Source: an uncultured Alphaproteobacteria bacterium (GTDB lineage Bacteria; Pseudomonadota; Alphaproteobacteria; Caulobacterales; Caulobacteraceae). From it: a DNA stretch of 33,723 nt. This document shows, one piece after another, positions 9,670-20,164 of this stretch. The stretch is taken from NCBI GenBank assembly GCA_903842425.1, contig CAIMLY010000139.1:1-33723 (forward strand), given 5' to 3'. Each line of letters opens with the position of its first letter. Position 1 is the first letter of the stretch. The notes below the pieces were generated by a model that did not search any database, was not told the DNA's origin, and saw only the letters and a list, made by a program, of their open reading frames with translations. The position numbers were made by a program, and so were the translations under genes.

Positions 9670-10478
9670 GCGGCATGCCCCGGATCCTCCCTCTGATCGG
9701 CGTTGCAGCCGGCGGCGTCCTCGCCCTGAACGCCCTGTCGGGTGTCAATGGCGCCCAGGACCTGTTCTCTGGCGCCAGGGCCTTTGCCCAGGATGTCGCC
9801 GCCCAGGCCGGGGCCGCTCCGGCCGCTTCCAAGCCGGGTGAGCCCAAGCCGGCGGACGCCAAGGCCGGAGAGGCCAAGCCTGGCGAAGGCGGCGCGGCGC
9901 CTGCACCGGCCAAGCCCCTGGTCTGCGCCCCTACCGCAGCCGAGCTCGCCAAGGAGGCCGGCCTGTCGCCGGCCGAACTCCAGATCCTGCAAAGCCTGGG
10001 GACCCGTCGGGGTCAGCTGGACCAGCGCGAGGCCGACTTCAGCACCCAGCTCGCCCTGCTGGCGGCCGCGGAGGCGAAGCTGGACGCCAAGGTGAAGACC
10101 CTCAACGGCCTCAAGTCTGACATCCAGGGCCTGCTCCGGGTCGGAGACGAACAGGAGGCCGCCGAGGTCGCCCGGATGGTCAAGGTCTTCGAGTCCATGA
10201 AGCCGCGGGACGCCGCGCCGCGCATGATGCTCCTGGCGGACTCGGTCCGCCTGCCCATCGCCGCCAAGATGAAGGAGAAGTCCCTGGGACTCATCCTGGC
10301 CCAGATGCCCCCGCCTGAAGCCAAGAAGCTGACCGAGTCCCTGGCCAACCGCTTTGCGCCGGTCCGTTCGGCGGCGGCGGCCTCCGGGGCCGCAGCGCCT
10401 GCAGCCCCCGCGTCGCCGCCTGCCGGGGCGCCTGCGCCTCGCGCCGCCGCTCCGGCGGCCCAGCCCGGTCCCGCCTGA
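9666..10478 (+). CDS. MotE/MgtE-N-like flagellar motility protein (periplasmic)
   Basis: ATGA overlap with the preceding ORF; N-terminal signal/TM, Ala/Pro/Lys repeats, coiled coil, and an MgtE-N-like segment VARMVKVFESMKPRDAAPRMMLLADSVRLPIAAKMKEKSLGLILAQMPPPEAKKLTESLANRF. Confidence 0.75.
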   Translation: MSGMPRILPLIGVAAGGVLALNALSGVNGAQDLFSGARAFAQDVAAQAGAAPAASKPGEPKPADAKAGEAKPGEGGAAPAPAKPLVCAPTAAELAKEAGLSPAELQILQSLGTRRGQLDQREADFSTQLALLAAAEAKLDAKVKTLNGLKSDIQGLLRVGDEQEAAEVARMVKVFESMKPRDAAPRMMLLADSVRLPIAAKMKEKSLGLILAQMPPPEAKKLTESLANRFAPVRSAAAASGAAAPAAPASPPAGAPAPRAAAPAAQPGPA

Positions 10479-10481
10479 TCC

Positions 10482-13415
10482 ATGTCCCTGCGCCGGTCCC
10501 TGGGGTCGAGTGTCGCGGCCGTGGCGATCGCCGCCGCCGTCTCCTCGCCCATTGGCGCACAGCCCGCCGCGGTCCGCCAGGACGTGAGGGTCGGCGAGGC
10601 GGTGGACTTCACGCGCCTGGATTTCGGGCCGGGGGTCGCGACGCGCCGGGACGGCGCCACCCTGACCATCACCTTTCCTGCAGGCGCCCGTCCTGACCTG
10701 TCGAGGTTCCGGACGGCGCCCCCCCGCTGGATCGAGGCCGCCCGGGTGGCGCAGTCCGGTGGGCGGACCCAGCTTGTCCTGACCCTTGCGGAAGACGCCG
10801 ACATGCGGTCGGGCGTGGCCGACGGCGCCGCGTGGATCAACCTCTTCCCGAAGCCCGAGCCTGGTGAGCCGGCGCCCGCGGCGACCATGGCGTCCGCCGC
10901 ACCCTCGGCCGAGGCCGCCGCACCGCTGAACCGTCCAGATCCCCTTCCCAGGGGTGGGGTGGTCAAGGGCGAGGTCGCCCTCGGGCAAGGGCAGGTGGTC
11001 CTCAGCTTTCCGTTCGCGAACCCGGCCGGCGCGGCGGTGTTCCGCAGAGGGGGCGCGATCTGGGTCGTCTTTGACGCCCCGGCCCGGCTCGACATCTCCA
11101 CCTTTCCCCGGGGCCTGCGGCAGATGGCCTCTGCAGAGACCTTCCAGGGACCGGACTACGCCGCTGTCCGGATCGAGGCGCCTCCGGGGCTACCCTTCAG
11201 GGCGGAGTCTGCGGGGGCGACCTGGAGCGTCGCCCTGGGCAGGGCGCCCTCGCCGCAGAGCGCGCTTGTCCGGGTGGTCCGCGACGAGGCGGGCGGCCCA
11301 GCGGCCCTGAAGAGCGCGGTCGCCGGAGCCACCCGTGTGCTCCGGATCCCGGATCCCGTGGTCGGGGACCGGATGACCGTGGTCACCGCCCTGGGCCCAG
11401 CCAAGGGGTCGCCCCTGCGGAGGGAGTTCGCCCAGGTCAATGTCCTGCCTTCATCCCAGGGACTCGCCCTTGAGTCCTTCGTCCCGGACCTGGCGGTCAC
11501 CCATGACGGCGACGTGGTCCGCATCGGCCGGCCCGAAGGCCTGGCCCTGTCGCCGATCTCGGTGGGCTCTGCGCCCGAGGACGCCGGGCTCAACACCCCG
11601 CGCCCGGCCATCATGCCGGCCCTCATCGACCAGACCGATTGGCCGAAGACCGGTCCCGATGGCTTCCTGGCCCGGTACAACGAACTCTTCACCGCCGCCG
11701 CCCAGGAGTCCCAGAAGGGCAAGGACGCGCCCACCGCCAACCGGTTCGCCCTTGCGCGGTTCCTGGTCGGCAGCGAGCTGGCCTTCGAGGCCATCGGCGT
11801 CCTCAACGACATGGCGCGCCGGACGCCCGAAGTGCTCGAGAATCCGGAGTTCCGTGGCCTGAGGGGTATCTCGCGGGTCATGGCGCGTCGCTATGCCGAA
11901 GCTGCGACCGACTTCTCGGCGCCTATCCTGGCTTCCGACCCCTCAGCCTCGCTATGGAGGGCGTACATCTCGGCCCAGCTGGGCCAGTGGACGGAGACCC
12001 GCAACGAGTTCGCGGCCGGCGCAGAGGCCTTCAACCAGTTCTCGCCGCTCTGGAAGTCGCGGTTTGCCCGGGCCGAGGCCCAGGCCGCGCTGTCGCAGGG
12101 GGATTTCGAAGGCGCTGACAAGGCCATCCGCCTGGCGCTCGAGGATCGTGCGGGCTCCGAGGAGACCCTGTCCGTCCGCCTCCTTCAGGCGCGGCTCCTG
12201 GAGGCGCAGGGCGCCAAGGAAAGGGCGCTGCGCATCTACCAGGCGGTCGCCACCGCACCCCTTCAGTGGCTGGCCACGCCCGCCGCGCTGCGCGCCGCCC
12301 GGATCCGCCTTGATGACGGCAAGATCAACGCCATTCAGGCGGCGGACGAGATCAACGCGCTTCGCTACCGTTGGCGTGGCGATGGAACCGAGCTGGAGAT
12401 CATCCGAACCCTGGGGGGAATCTACCTGAGCCAGGGGCGCTATCGCGAGGCGCTTGAAACCCTCCGGTCGGCGGGGCGCTCCCTTCCGGACCTTCCTGAG
12501 GCGGTGCAACTCCAGGCTGACCTCAACACGTCCTTCCGCTCCCTGTTCATGGACGGCGTGGCCGACGGGCTCCAGCCCGTCCAGGCCCTGGCCCTCTTCC
12601 TGGACTTCAAGGAACTCACGCCGCTGGGGGCCGATGGCGACATGATGGTCCGCCGCCTGGTCGGTCGCCTCGTGAACGTCGACCTGCTGGAGCAGGCGGC
12701 CGAGTTGCTGAAGTACCAGACCGAGAACCGGCTGGACGGGGCGCCCAAGGCCCAGGTCGCCACCGACCTTGCGGTGATCTACCTGATGGACCGCAAGCCG
12801 GAACAGGCCCTTCAGGCGATCAACAATTCCCGCACCACCCTCCTGCCTCCGCCCATGCAGATGGAGCGTCGGCGCGTCGAGGCCCGGGCCCTGATCGCCC
12901 TCAACCGGCCCGATGACGCCATTGAACTCCTGGAGATGGACCGGACGCCCGAGGGCGAGGACCTGCGGACCGAAATCATCTGGCGACAGAAGAAGTGGCC
13001 GGCCGCCGCTGCGGCCTTCGAGCGGAGCCTCGGGGACCGTTGGCGCAACCCCGCCCCCCTGAGCCCCGAAGAGGAAGGCAAGCTCCTGCGCGCCGGAATC
13101 GCCTACAGCCTGTCCGGTGACGAGGCCGCCCTGGCCCGGCTTCGCACGCGCTTCAGCGGATTCATCGACCAGGCGCGCAATCCCGACGCCCTCCGGGTGG
13201 GACTGACCGGGGTCGAGACCGCCGAGGTCGGCGCCGCCGACTTCAGCAAGGTGACCGCTGACAACGAAGCCTTCTCGGGCTGGGTGGACAAGATGCGCAC
13301 GAAGTTCACCAAGGCCGGCCCGGCGCCGGCGGCCCCCGGGCGCCCCGCCACGGCCGCAGCGCCTCCGGCTCCGCCGTCGCCCGCCCGGCCTCCGGCGCCC
13401 GCCCGTCCAGCCTGA
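10482..13415 (+). CDS. large exported TPR-repeat protein in the flagellar operon
   Basis: 977 aa; signal peptide (MSLRRSLGSSVAAVAIAAAVSSPIGAQPA), beta-rich N-terminal segment, TPR-like helical repeats (e.g. GGIYLSQGRYREALETLRSAGRSLPDLPEAVQLQADLN), Pro/Ala-rich C-terminus; starts 3 bp after the upstream stop. Confidence 0.8.
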   Translation: MSLRRSLGSSVAAVAIAAAVSSPIGAQPAAVRQDVRVGEAVDFTRLDFGPGVATRRDGATLTITFPAGARPDLSRFRTAPPRWIEAARVAQSGGRTQLVLTLAEDADMRSGVADGAAWINLFPKPEPGEPAPAATMASAAPSAEAAAPLNRPDPLPRGGVVKGEVALGQGQVVLSFPFANPAGAAVFRRGGAIWVVFDAPARLDISTFPRGLRQMASAETFQGPDYAAVRIEAPPGLPFRAESAGATWSVALGRAPSPQSALVRVVRDEAGGPAALKSAVAGATRVLRIPDPVVGDRMTVVTALGPAKGSPLRREFAQVNVLPSSQGLALESFVPDLAVTHDGDVVRIGRPEGLALSPISVGSAPEDAGLNTPRPAIMPALIDQTDWPKTGPDGFLARYNELFTAAAQESQKGKDAPTANRFALARFLVGSELAFEAIGVLNDMARRTPEVLENPEFRGLRGISRVMARRYAEAATDFSAPILASDPSASLWRAYISAQLGQWTETRNEFAAGAEAFNQFSPLWKSRFARAEAQAALSQGDFEGADKAIRLALEDRAGSEETLSVRLLQARLLEAQGAKERALRIYQAVATAPLQWLATPAALRAARIRLDDGKINAIQAADEINALRYRWRGDGTELEIIRTLGGIYLSQGRYREALETLRSAGRSLPDLPEAVQLQADLNTSFRSLFMDGVADGLQPVQALALFLDFKELTPLGADGDMMVRRLVGRLVNVDLLEQAAELLKYQTENRLDGAPKAQVATDLAVIYLMDRKPEQALQAINNSRTTLLPPPMQMERRRVEARALIALNRPDDAIELLEMDRTPEGEDLRTEIIWRQKKWPAAAAAFERSLGDRWRNPAPLSPEEEGKLLRAGIAYSLSGDEAALARLRTRFSGFIDQARNPDALRVGLTGVETAEVGAADFSKVTADNEAFSGWVDKMRTKFTKAGPAPAAPGRPATAAAPPAPPSPARPPAPARPA

Positions 13416-13463
13416 GACAGGGTTCGGGCTCGCCGGGGCTGGCGGCAGGTCCTAAAGGGGCGC

Positions 13464-14264
13464 CTACCCTCCCGAAGCTCTCTGGAAGCTCTCGATCAGG
13501 CTTCCGGCGACCAGGCGCCAGCCGTCGACCAGCACGAAGAAGATCAGCTTGAAGGGCAAGGACACCACCACGGGCGGGAGCATCATCATGCCCATGCTCA
13601 TCAACACGCTGGCGACCACCAGGTCGATGACCAGGAAGGGTACGAAGAGCAGGAAGCCGATCTCGAAGGCGCGCTTCAGCTCCGAGATCATGAAGGCCGG
13701 CGTCACCACGCGGATCGGGACATCCTGCGCGGTCGCGGGTCGTTCGATCTTTGACAGCCGGATGAAGAGGGCGAGGTCCTCGCGGTCCACCTGGCTCAGC
13801 ATGAAGGTCTTCACCGGGCCGCTGGCCGCCTCCATGGCGGCCGGAAGCTCCATCTGGTTGTTCATCAGGGGACGGATTCCAAGGTCATAGGACTGCTGGA
13901 AGGTCGGCGTCATGACGATGGCGGTCATGAAGAGGGCGAGGCTGACCAGGACGGCGTTGGGCGGGCTTTGCTGCAAACCCAGGGCCGTACGCAGCAGGGA
14001 CAGGACCACGACCATCCGGACGAAGGAGGTCGTCATGATGACGATGGAGGGCGCCAGCGACAGGACGGTCAGGAGGCCGATCAACTGGACGACCCTCTGG
14101 GTCAGGCCCGCCCCGGTCCCCAGGTCGATGTTCACGGCCTGGGCCAGCGCTGCGGCCGGCAGGAGCAGGCCGATGGCGCCGGCGATAAGGGCCAGGCGCG
14201 CCGCCTGGCGGATATCGGCGGCGAGGGCGGATCGCCGCGGGTCCTGGGTCTTCGCCGGGGTCAT
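13464..14264 (-). CDS. fliP: flagellar type III secretion system pore protein FliP
   Basis: Likely start MTPAKTQDPRR at 14264 (ORF-track start at 14573 reads through fliO in another frame). LSLAPSIVIMTTSFVRMVVVLSLLRTALGLQQSPPNAVLVSLALFMTAIVMTPTFQQ...FLVIDLVVASVLMSMGMMMLPPVVVSLPFKLIFFVLVDGWRLV. Confidence 0.97.
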   Translation of the reverse strand: MTPAKTQDPRRSALAADIRQAARLALIAGAIGLLLPAAALAQAVNIDLGTGAGLTQRVVQLIGLLTVLSLAPSIVIMTTSFVRMVVVLSLLRTALGLQQSPPNAVLVSLALFMTAIVMTPTFQQSYDLGIRPLMNNQMELPAAMEAASGPVKTFMLSQVDREDLALFIRLSKIERPATAQDVPIRVVTPAFMISELKRAFEIGFLLFVPFLVIDLVVASVLMSMGMMMLPPVVVSLPFKLIFFVLVDGWRLVAGSLIESFQRASGG

Positions 14265-14545
14265 CCGTGAGGCTCCAGCGCCTGAGCGGGGCGCGTGAGC
14301 TCCCGGCCGTCGCCCAGCATCAGGAGCCGGGACTCGCCGTCGCATTCCACCAGGACCAGCCGGCGGGCAGGGTCGAGAATCAGGGTCTCGACCACCTTCA
14401 TCCGTCGCTCCCGGCCCGGGGTGGTGATCCGGAAGACGCCGCCCGGGCCAAAGCGCCGCAAAAGCACCGCTGCAAGGCCGATGAGACCGAGGGTGAAGAG
14501 GAGGGCGAAGGTCGCCCGGGCCAGGGTGATCGGGTCCATGTCCAC
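14261..14545 (-). CDS. fliO: flagellar biosynthetic protein FliO
   Basis: 94 aa; N-term TM TFALLFTLGLIGLAAVLLRRFGPG, then RRMKVVETLILDPARRLVLVECDGESRLLMLGDG; ATGA overlap with the fliP start. Confidence 0.9.
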   Translation of the reverse strand: MDMDPITLARATFALLFTLGLIGLAAVLLRRFGPGGVFRITTPGRERRMKVVETLILDPARRLVLVECDGESRLLMLGDGRELTRPAQALEPHG

Positions 14546-14562
14546 AGCCTGCCCGGAGGGTG

Positions 14563-14577
14563 TTAACGACCAATTAA
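14563..14577. promoter_or_regulatory. CtrA-type binding site TTAA-N7-TTAA between divergent fliO and flgB
   Basis: ttaacgaccaattaa: TTAA 14563-14566, 7-nt spacer, TTAA 14574-14577 followed by CC. Exact match to the Caulobacter CtrA consensus, in a divergent class II flagellar promoter. Confidence 0.75.
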
Positions 14578-14600
14578 CCCTGTTTGTTTACCGCAAGGGC

Positions 14601-15044
14601 ATGGACATCACCTCCATTCCCCTCTTCGCCATGTTCCGCGGCCGGATGAACTATTTCACCGAGCGGCAGCGGCTGGTGGCCGAGAACGTCGCCAACGCCA
14701 ACACGCCGGGCTATCGCCCGAAGGACCTTGCGCCCTTCCGGTTCCGGTCCTCCGGGCCGTCAGGCCTCGCGCGGGGGGGATCTCCTGACCCGGAGGCGTC
14801 GACGGTGATGGCGGTCAGCCATCCCGCCCACCAAAGACCGACGGGCCCCGACGCCGCCGCCGCAGCCCGGGGCTACAGGCCCGAGCGCACCGCAGACGCC
14901 GTGACGACCCTCGACGGCAACCAGGTGTCCCTCGAGGACCAGATGATGCGCATGGCCGACTCGCGGATGAACTACGAGGCGGCCATCGGCTTCTACCAGA
15001 AGTCCATGTCCATGATCCGCACCGCCGCGCGGCCCCCCAGATAG
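14601..15044 (+). CDS. flgB: flagellar proximal rod protein FlgB
   Basis: Start ATG 14601 MDITSIPLFAMFRGRMNYFTERQRLVAENVANANTPGYRPKDLAPF; ORF-track start at 14295 is too far upstream. C-term NQVSLEDQMMRMADSRMNYEAAIGFYQKSMSMIRTA. Confidence 0.96.
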   Translation: MDITSIPLFAMFRGRMNYFTERQRLVAENVANANTPGYRPKDLAPFRFRSSGPSGLARGGSPDPEASTVMAVSHPAHQRPTGPDAAAAARGYRPERTADAVTTLDGNQVSLEDQMMRMADSRMNYEAAIGFYQKSMSMIRTAARPPR

Positions 15045-15054
15045 GACCTCATGA

Positions 15055-15474
15055 ATGGCTGACATCCGCCCCCCGGCCAACGCCGCCCAGGCCATCGCCG
15101 CCACCGCCCTCCGCGCCGAGCAGGCCAGGATGCGGATCATCGCCGAGAACATCGCCAATGCGAACTCGACCTCGCGGACGCCAGGCGGCGATCCCTATCG
15201 CCGCCAGGTGCCGGTCTTTGAGCCCGTGCGACTCGACGTGGGGCAGGGGGTCAAGATGGTCCGGGTCACACCTGACCAGAGCGACTTCAAGACCGAATAT
15301 GACCCGGGGCACCCCTCTGCCGACGCCGAAGGCTTCGTGAAGCTGCCGAACGTCAACACCCTGATCGAGTCCCTCGACATGAAGGCCGCGCAGCGCGCCT
15401 ACGAGGCCAACCTGACCGTCATCGAGACGGCCCGGTCGATGGACTTCCGAACCCTGGACCTCATCCGGAAATAG
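15055..15474 (+). CDS. flgC: flagellar proximal rod protein FlgC
   Basis: RAEQARMRIIAENIANANSTSRTPGGDPYRRQVPVFEP...EGFVKLPNVNTLIESLDMKAAQRAYEANLTVIETARSM. Confidence 0.97.
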   Translation: MADIRPPANAAQAIAATALRAEQARMRIIAENIANANSTSRTPGGDPYRRQVPVFEPVRLDVGQGVKMVRVTPDQSDFKTEYDPGHPSADAEGFVKLPNVNTLIESLDMKAAQRAYEANLTVIETARSMDFRTLDLIRK

Positions 15475-15488
15475 ACGGGAGAAGCTGA

Positions 15489-15797
15489 ATGATCACCGCC
15501 CTCAGCGTCGCCAAGGCCTATGCCGCCGCCCAACAGGGCGCCGGCGGCATGGGGTCGGATGCCGCCGGCGCCGCCGGCGGAGCCAACTTCGGCGCCATGG
15601 TCCGGAACGTCGTGGACGAGGCCATCGGCGCCTCGAAGTCCGCCGAGCAGCAGATCGTGGCCCATGCCCAGGGCAAGGCCCAGCTGATCGACGTGGCCAC
15701 CGCCGTCTCGGCGGCCGAGACCAGCCTCGAGGCGGTCATGGCCGTGCGCGACCAGGTCATCAGCGCCTACCAGGAAATCATGCGGATGCCGATCTGA
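15489..15797 (+). CDS. fliE: flagellar hook-basal body complex protein FliE
   Basis: 102 aa; VDEAIGASKSAEQQIVAHAQGKAQLIDVATAVSAAETSLEAVMAVRDQVISAYQEIMRMPI. Confidence 0.96.
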   Translation: MITALSVAKAYAAAQQGAGGMGSDAAGAAGGANFGAMVRNVVDEAIGASKSAEQQIVAHAQGKAQLIDVATAVSAAETSLEAVMAVRDQVISAYQEIMRMPI

Positions 15798-15829
15798 CCC
15801 GAGGGTCGGACGCTGCAGGGAGTATCGCC

Positions 15830-16093
15830 ATGAACGGTGCTGAAGTTCTCGATATCGGTCGCAACGCCCTTTGGCTGACCATCCAGCTGTCGGCTCCCAT
15901 GTTGATCGTCGGCCTGGTGGTCGGGGTGGTCATCGGCCTCTTCCAGGCCCTGACCCAGATCCAGGAAGCCACCCTGGTGTTCGCGCCGAAGATCGTGGCG
16001 GTGTTCATCTCCCTGCTGGTCTTCCTGCCGATCATGGGGGCGCTCATGTCAGGTTTCATGACGCAGATCGCCTCCCGCATCGCGGCGATGTAG
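15830..16093 (+). CDS. fliQ: flagellar biosynthetic protein FliQ
   Basis: 87 aa; ALWLTIQLSAPMLIVGLVVGVVIGLFQALTQIQEATLVFAPKIVAVFISLLVFLPIMGALM. Confidence 0.97.
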   Translation: MNGAEVLDIGRNALWLTIQLSAPMLIVGLVVGVVIGLFQALTQIQEATLVFAPKIVAVFISLLVFLPIMGALMSGFMTQIASRIAAM

Positions 16094-16098
16094 TCGCG

Positions 16099-16869
16099 GT
16101 GGAACCCTATGCCTCGGTGCAGCAGGTCTATGCGGGGGCCATGGTCTTCACCCGCCTCGCCGCCTTGGTGATGACCATGCCGGCGATCGGCGACCAGGCG
16201 GTCCCCGTGCGAATCCGCCTCGCCTTCGCCCTTGTCCTGACCTTCACGCTGGCGCCCGTGGTCATGCCCGTCCCGCCGGCCCCGCCTGTGGAACTGGCGG
16301 TCATGGCCCTGCAGGTCGTACGGGAAGTCTTCATCGGACTGATGATGGGCGTAGTCCTTCGCCTGTTCATGGCCGCCCTCTCCGTCGCCGGAGAGATCAT
16401 CTCGATCCAGTCGACCCTGTCCTTCGCCCAGACCTCGGCGCCCGGGCTTGTCGAGCCTTCCACCACGGTGGGCACCTTCATCGGGCTGGTGGGGCTGATC
16501 CTGATCTTCACCACCAATCTTCATCACCTGTTCCTCGGGGCGATGGTGAACTCCTACAACATCTTTCCCTTCGGCTCGGCGGCGTCGGTGGAGGACTCCG
16601 GGCAGCTGGCGATACGCACCCTGTCGGAGGCCTTCCGGCTGGGCGTCCAGCTGAGCGCCCCGGTGCTCGTCCTGGCCCTGGTCTTCAACGTCGCGGTGGG
16701 CCTGGCCGCCCGCATCATGCCCCAGTTCCAGGTCTTCTTCGTCGCCTCGCCGCTGATGGTGCTCTTCTCCCTCGCCATCCTGGCCCTCAGCCTGGGCATG
16801 ATCGGGATGGTCTGGGTCAATGGCTACGGCGGTCTCCTCAAGAGCTTCGCGGGAGTGAGCGGTGGCTGA
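16099..16869 (+). CDS. fliR: flagellar biosynthetic protein FliR
   Basis: GTG start at 16099 (VEPYASVQQVYAGAMVFTRLAALVMTMPAIGDQAVPVRIRLAFALVLTFTLAPV); the upstream part of ORF 15871 is out-of-frame fliQ sequence. Confidence 0.95.
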   Translation: MEPYASVQQVYAGAMVFTRLAALVMTMPAIGDQAVPVRIRLAFALVLTFTLAPVVMPVPPAPPVELAVMALQVVREVFIGLMMGVVLRLFMAALSVAGEIISIQSTLSFAQTSAPGLVEPSTTVGTFIGLVGLILIFTTNLHHLFLGAMVNSYNIFPFGSAASVEDSGQLAIRTLSEAFRLGVQLSAPVLVLALVFNVAVGLAARIMPQFQVFFVASPLMVLFSLAILALSLGMIGMVWVNGYGGLLKSFAGVSGG

Positions 16870-17941
16870 GCAGGACGACTCCGCGTCGAAGACAGAGGAA
16901 CCGACAGGCCGCAAGCTCGAGCAGGCCCGCGAGAAGGGCGATGTCCCCAAGACCCTGGACCTTCCCCAGGTGGCGGTGTTCGCGGCCGTCGCCGGGGTGC
17001 TGACCTTCTCGGGCGGAATGCTGAGCCAGCAACTCCTCCTCGCCCTGACCCCCTATGTTGAAAACCCCCATGGGATCGACCTGTCACCGGCCGGAACCCT
17101 GGGGATTGGCTGGAGCCTGGCCGGTGCGGTGGCGCCCATCCTGTTGGCCGTGACCGGCGCCGCCGTCGTCGCCGGCGTGCTGGGCCATGTCCTCCAGACC
17201 GGGCTCATGTGGTCGCCAGCCCTCCTGAAGTTCGAGTTCTCGAAACTGTCTCCCGTCGCCGGGTTCAAGCGGCTCTTCGGGGTGGATGCGCTGATCCAGT
17301 TCCTGAAGGCCTTCATCAAGCTCAGCTGCGTGGCGGTGATCGGCTTCGCCGTCCTGAGGCCGCACTGGACCGAGCTCCAGCAACTGCCGACGGTCGATGT
17401 GCTGGCCCTGCTGCCCCTCAGCCTCAAGATCCTAAAGGACCTCGCCTTCCTGGTCGCGGGCTTCCTCGTGGCCATCGCCGCCCTGGACTGGATCATCCAG
17501 CGCCAGCGCTTCATCGGCCGGCAGAGGATGACCCGCGAGGAGGTCAAGGAAGAGTTCAAGCAGACCGACGGCGACCCCCATGTGAAGGCGCGCCAGAGGG
17601 CCATCCGGGTCCAGCGTTCACGCCAGAGGATGATGTCGGCCGTGCCTGAAGCCACGGTGGTCATCATGAACCCGACCCACTACGCGGTGGCCCTGTCCTA
17701 TGCCGAGGGCGAGGCCTCCGCGCCCACCTGTGTCGCCAAGGGCCTGGACTCCCTCGCCCTGCGGATCCGCGCCGTTGCTGAGGAGGCGGGTGTCCCCGTG
17801 GTCGAGGATCCGCCCCTGGCCCGGGCGCTCTACGCCGCCGTGGAGATCGATGAGCAGATCCCGATCGCCCAGTACGAGGCCGTGGCCAAGGTGATCGGCT
17901 TCGTCCTTGCAGGCCGTCGCCGGTTCTCGGGCGCGCGCTGA
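16862..17941 (+). CDS. flhB: flagellar biosynthesis protein FlhB
   Basis: GTG start overlapping the fliR stop; SASKTEEPTGRKLEQAREKGDVPKTLDL; autocleavage NPTH motif in VIMNPTHYAVALSY. Confidence 0.97.
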   Translation: MAEQDDSASKTEEPTGRKLEQAREKGDVPKTLDLPQVAVFAAVAGVLTFSGGMLSQQLLLALTPYVENPHGIDLSPAGTLGIGWSLAGAVAPILLAVTGAAVVAGVLGHVLQTGLMWSPALLKFEFSKLSPVAGFKRLFGVDALIQFLKAFIKLSCVAVIGFAVLRPHWTELQQLPTVDVLALLPLSLKILKDLAFLVAGFLVAIAALDWIIQRQRFIGRQRMTREEVKEEFKQTDGDPHVKARQRAIRVQRSRQRMMSAVPEATVVIMNPTHYAVALSYAEGEASAPTCVAKGLDSLALRIRAVAEEAGVPVVEDPPLARALYAAVEIDEQIPIAQYEAVAKVIGFVLAGRRRFSGAR

Positions 17942-18037
17942 AGGTGATTTCCAGCCTTCAATCGTTCTGAAACCCTTGGGGGGTCCCTTTCGGGGAGAGC
18001 CGAAGCCGATTCGGTTTGGACAGCGGGAGGCGGAAGC

Positions 18038-20095
<2,058 letters not shown>

Positions 20096-20115
20096 TCCGA
20101 CAGGCGGCTTGATTT

Positions 20116-20130
20116 CCCCGGCGTCCGGGG
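20116..20130. terminator. Possible weak hairpin downstream of cckA (CCCCGG-CGT-CCGGGG)
   Basis: 6-bp perfect GC stem with 3-nt loop in the cckA/acyl-CoA dehydrogenase intergenic region; no U-tract, so terminator function is uncertain. Confidence 0.3.
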
Positions 20131-20164
20131 TTGCAGCGTCGTCACCCTTACCGGAGCTGCAGCC

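Noticed and set aside
9830-9905. Repeated KPGEPKPADAKAGEAKPGE-coding DNA as a possible tandem repeat/mobile element
   Set aside because: Degenerate Ala/Pro/Lys low-complexity coding sequence inside the motE-like gene; not a DNA-level repeat unit.
9099-10988. 629-aa minus-strand ORF opposite fliM end/DUF6468/motE-like/TPR
   Set aside because: Antisense frame-bias artefact; plus-strand genes are tightly overlapping and domain-supported.
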